Below are positions 7,518-7,916 of a stretch of 7,916 nt of DNA, piece by piece (position 1 is the stretch's first letter; each line of letters starts with the position of its first letter). Position numbers and translations under genes: made by a program. The notes beneath the pieces were generated by a model, which saw only the letters and a program-made list of their open reading frames with translations, had not been told where the DNA came from and ran no database searches. Origin of the DNA: Candidatus Moranbacteria bacterium CG_4_8_14_3_um_filter_34_16 (GTDB lineage: Bacteria; Patescibacteriota; Minisyncoccia; Moranbacterales; UBA2206). Where the stretch lies: assembly GCA_002782345.1 (NCBI GenBank), contig PFHO01000034.1:1-7916 (forward strand), given 5' to 3'.

Positions 7518-7541
7518 AAAAAGCGAAATTTCCCTTTTCGC
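7518..7541 (-). terminator. Terminator-like hairpin in the rpoBC leader (possible attenuator)
   Basis: On the minus strand GCGAAA (7541-7536) pairs perfectly with TTTCGC (7528-7523) around a 7-base loop, followed immediately by TTTTT (7522-7518). A stem of six pairs with five Us is at the lower limit for an intrinsic terminator. It lies downstream of the main predicted promoter and upstream of rpoB, so partial termination here would lower rpoBC expression. The alternative is that it ends transcripts coming from beyond the window, with a second promoter at 7559-7567 restarting transcription; however, that promoter lies upstream of the hairpin, which argues for attenuation. Confidence 0.42.
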
Positions 7542-7558
7542 CAAATTCAACTTGACAA

Positions 7559-7567
7559 AATATACCA
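7559..7567 (-). promoter_or_regulatory. Possible second rpoBC promoter (extended -10)
   Basis: Minus-strand positions 7567-7559 read TGGTATATT, an extended -10 with one mismatch from TATAAT. No TTGACA-like hexamer stands 16-18 bases upstream. Initiation would fall near 7552, giving a leader of roughly 160 bases. It is considerably weaker than the promoter at 7757-7784 and may be chance in AT-rich DNA. Confidence 0.25.
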
Positions 7568-7706
7568 GTTTTTTCAAATTTAAAAAATCAACTAAAAAAA
7601 CCTATTAAAAATATTCCACGAAAACAAAACAGTTGCAATTTATTTGCAGTTTTTTTCACCCGAAATATTTTTTATCCTTCAAAAAAGTTTTTCTTCAAAA
7701 ATTCTT

Positions 7707-7733
7707 CGTTTTATCCGTTTTATCCGTTTTATC
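7707..7733 (-). repeat. Three perfect tandem copies of a 9-bp unit
   Basis: The minus strand carries GATAAAACG three times without a mismatch (7733-7725, 7724-7716, 7715-7707). The array begins about 17 bases after the predicted start of the rpoBC transcript, so it lies in the initially transcribed region. The 9-bp period is close to one helical turn, so a protein could bind the copies on nearly the same DNA face. It could also act in RNA, or be a simple slippage repeat. No known operator was recognised. Confidence 0.85.
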
Positions 7734-7756
7734 ACCGTCTCACTTATCTCAACCTC

Positions 7757-7784
7757 ATTATATAAACTTTTAAAAAAATGTCAA
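7757..7784 (-). promoter_or_regulatory. Main rpoBC promoter (sigma70-type)
   Basis: The minus strand has an exact -35 TTGACA (7784-7779), a 16-base spacer, and an exact -10 TATAAT (7762-7757). This is the best promoter in the window and points towards rpoB, with a predicted start near 7750. It is the only clear transcription signal for the operon and fits constitutive strong expression by the housekeeping sigma factor. Confidence 0.75.
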
Positions 7785-7788
7785 GTTT

Positions 7789-7916
7789 TTGTATAACTCC
7801 ACCCTATTTTGCACTCCTGAGAAACCTGTCAAATATTTGGGATATCCAGAAAGTGTTATTACAAGTGGAGACTGCGAGATTTTGGAAAAACTGGTAACAA
7901 ATACTATCCCGCTAAG
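7789..7916 (+). CDS. Unidentified open frame running off the right edge (doubtful)
   Basis: A plus-strand frame stays open from after a TAA at 7771-7773 to the window edge. Its first plausible start is a TTG at 7789. Translated it contains TPEKPVKYLGYPESVITSG and EILEKLVTNTIPL, with a protein-like mix of charged and hydrophobic residues. The last ~115 bases also look visibly richer in G+C than the leader next to them. Against it: there is no ATG start, no ribosome binding site, only ~42 codons are visible, and the opposite strand is open in the mirrored frame as well (leftward, ending with a TAA next to the -35 box). It could be a gene fragment, an insertion-sequence end or chance. I do not recognise the family. 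Confidence 0.2.
   Translation, partial: MYNSTLFCTPEKPVKYLGYPESVITSGDCEILEKLVTNTIPL

Larger units (their letters stand above)
7393..7750 (-). other. Long untranslated leader of rpoBC
   Basis: About 360 bases separate the predicted transcription start (near 7750) from rpoB. They hold no convincing gene on either strand. The contents, in transcript order, are three 9-bp repeats (7733-7707), an A/T-rich stretch with a weak 5-bp hairpin (7634-7648), a possible internal extended -10 (7567-7559), a hairpin with a U tract (7541-7518), a second hairpin (7494-7473) and the start-codon hairpin (7428-7388). The length and the number of hairpins suggest post-transcriptional control of RNA polymerase synthesis, but this is inference; AT-rich spacers also fold by chance. 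No known riboswitch or L10-binding leader was recognised. Confidence 0.5.

Noticed and set aside
7552..7557. Plus-strand TTGACA as a -35 for a rightward promoter in the leader.
   Set aside because: No TATAAT-like hexamer follows at 15-19 bases, and no rightward gene follows closely.
7588..7659. Minus-strand 23-codon frame from GTG (MKKTANKLQLFCFRGIFLIGFFS) in the rpoBC leader, a possible leader peptide.
   Set aside because: GTG start, no ribosome binding site, very short, and in AT-rich DNA where Lys/Phe/Ile-rich frames arise by chance.
7778..7897. Plus-strand 39-codon frame from ATG (MSSFCITPPYF...) closed by TAA.
   Set aside because: It starts inside the -35/spacer of a strong opposite-strand promoter, has no Shine-Dalgarno site, and its composition is not convincing; the overlapping frame running off the edge looks more protein-like.

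Overview
The window is an AT-rich bacterial segment dominated by one leftward (minus-strand) operon. rpoB (7392 to 3970) is followed after 38 bases by rpoC (3931 to 344); they encode the beta and beta-prime subunits of RNA polymerase. Both are complete, end in TAA, use the standard bacterial code (Trp is always TGG, with no in-frame TGA), and keep all catalytic and zinc-binding residues I could check. The sequences are compact (1140 and 1195 aa). Together with their wording and with an extra segment in RpoB that resembles beta subunits I associate with Parcubacteria-like organisms, this suggests the Candidate Phyla Radiation (Patescibacteria). That placement is recognition from memory, not a database result.

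Right side (7393-7916). No ribosomal protein gene (rplJ/rplL) directly precedes rpoB. About 360 bases upstream there is a near-consensus sigma70-type promoter on the minus strand (7757-7784). It would give a long, AT-rich leader with three tandem copies of a 9-bp unit near its 5' end, a possible second promoter, and several hairpins. One hairpin is followed by a U tract, and another covers the first possible rpoB start codon. Beyond the promoter, the last ~130 bases look different in composition and hold an open frame running off the window, which I cannot identify.

Left side (1-343). rpoC is closed by a strong intrinsic terminator (279-321), with a second shorter terminator hairpin just behind it (230-261). 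Next comes an element of a perfect DnaA box, a C6/G6 run and six TAA/TAG trinucleotides, in the order and polarity of the bacterial basal unwinding element (DnaA box, GC cluster, DnaA-trios). An extended -10 promoter lies beside it and points left, towards the first ~17 codons of a probable membrane-anchored protein cut by the window edge.

Functionally this is a housekeeping transcription operon with its promoter, leader and terminators. I see no mobile element, CRISPR array, tRNA or rRNA, and no convincing new defence or metabolic system. The points most worth a second look are the DnaA box/trio element, the structured rpoBC leader with its 9-bp repeats, and the RpoB insertion that resembles a module of RpoC.
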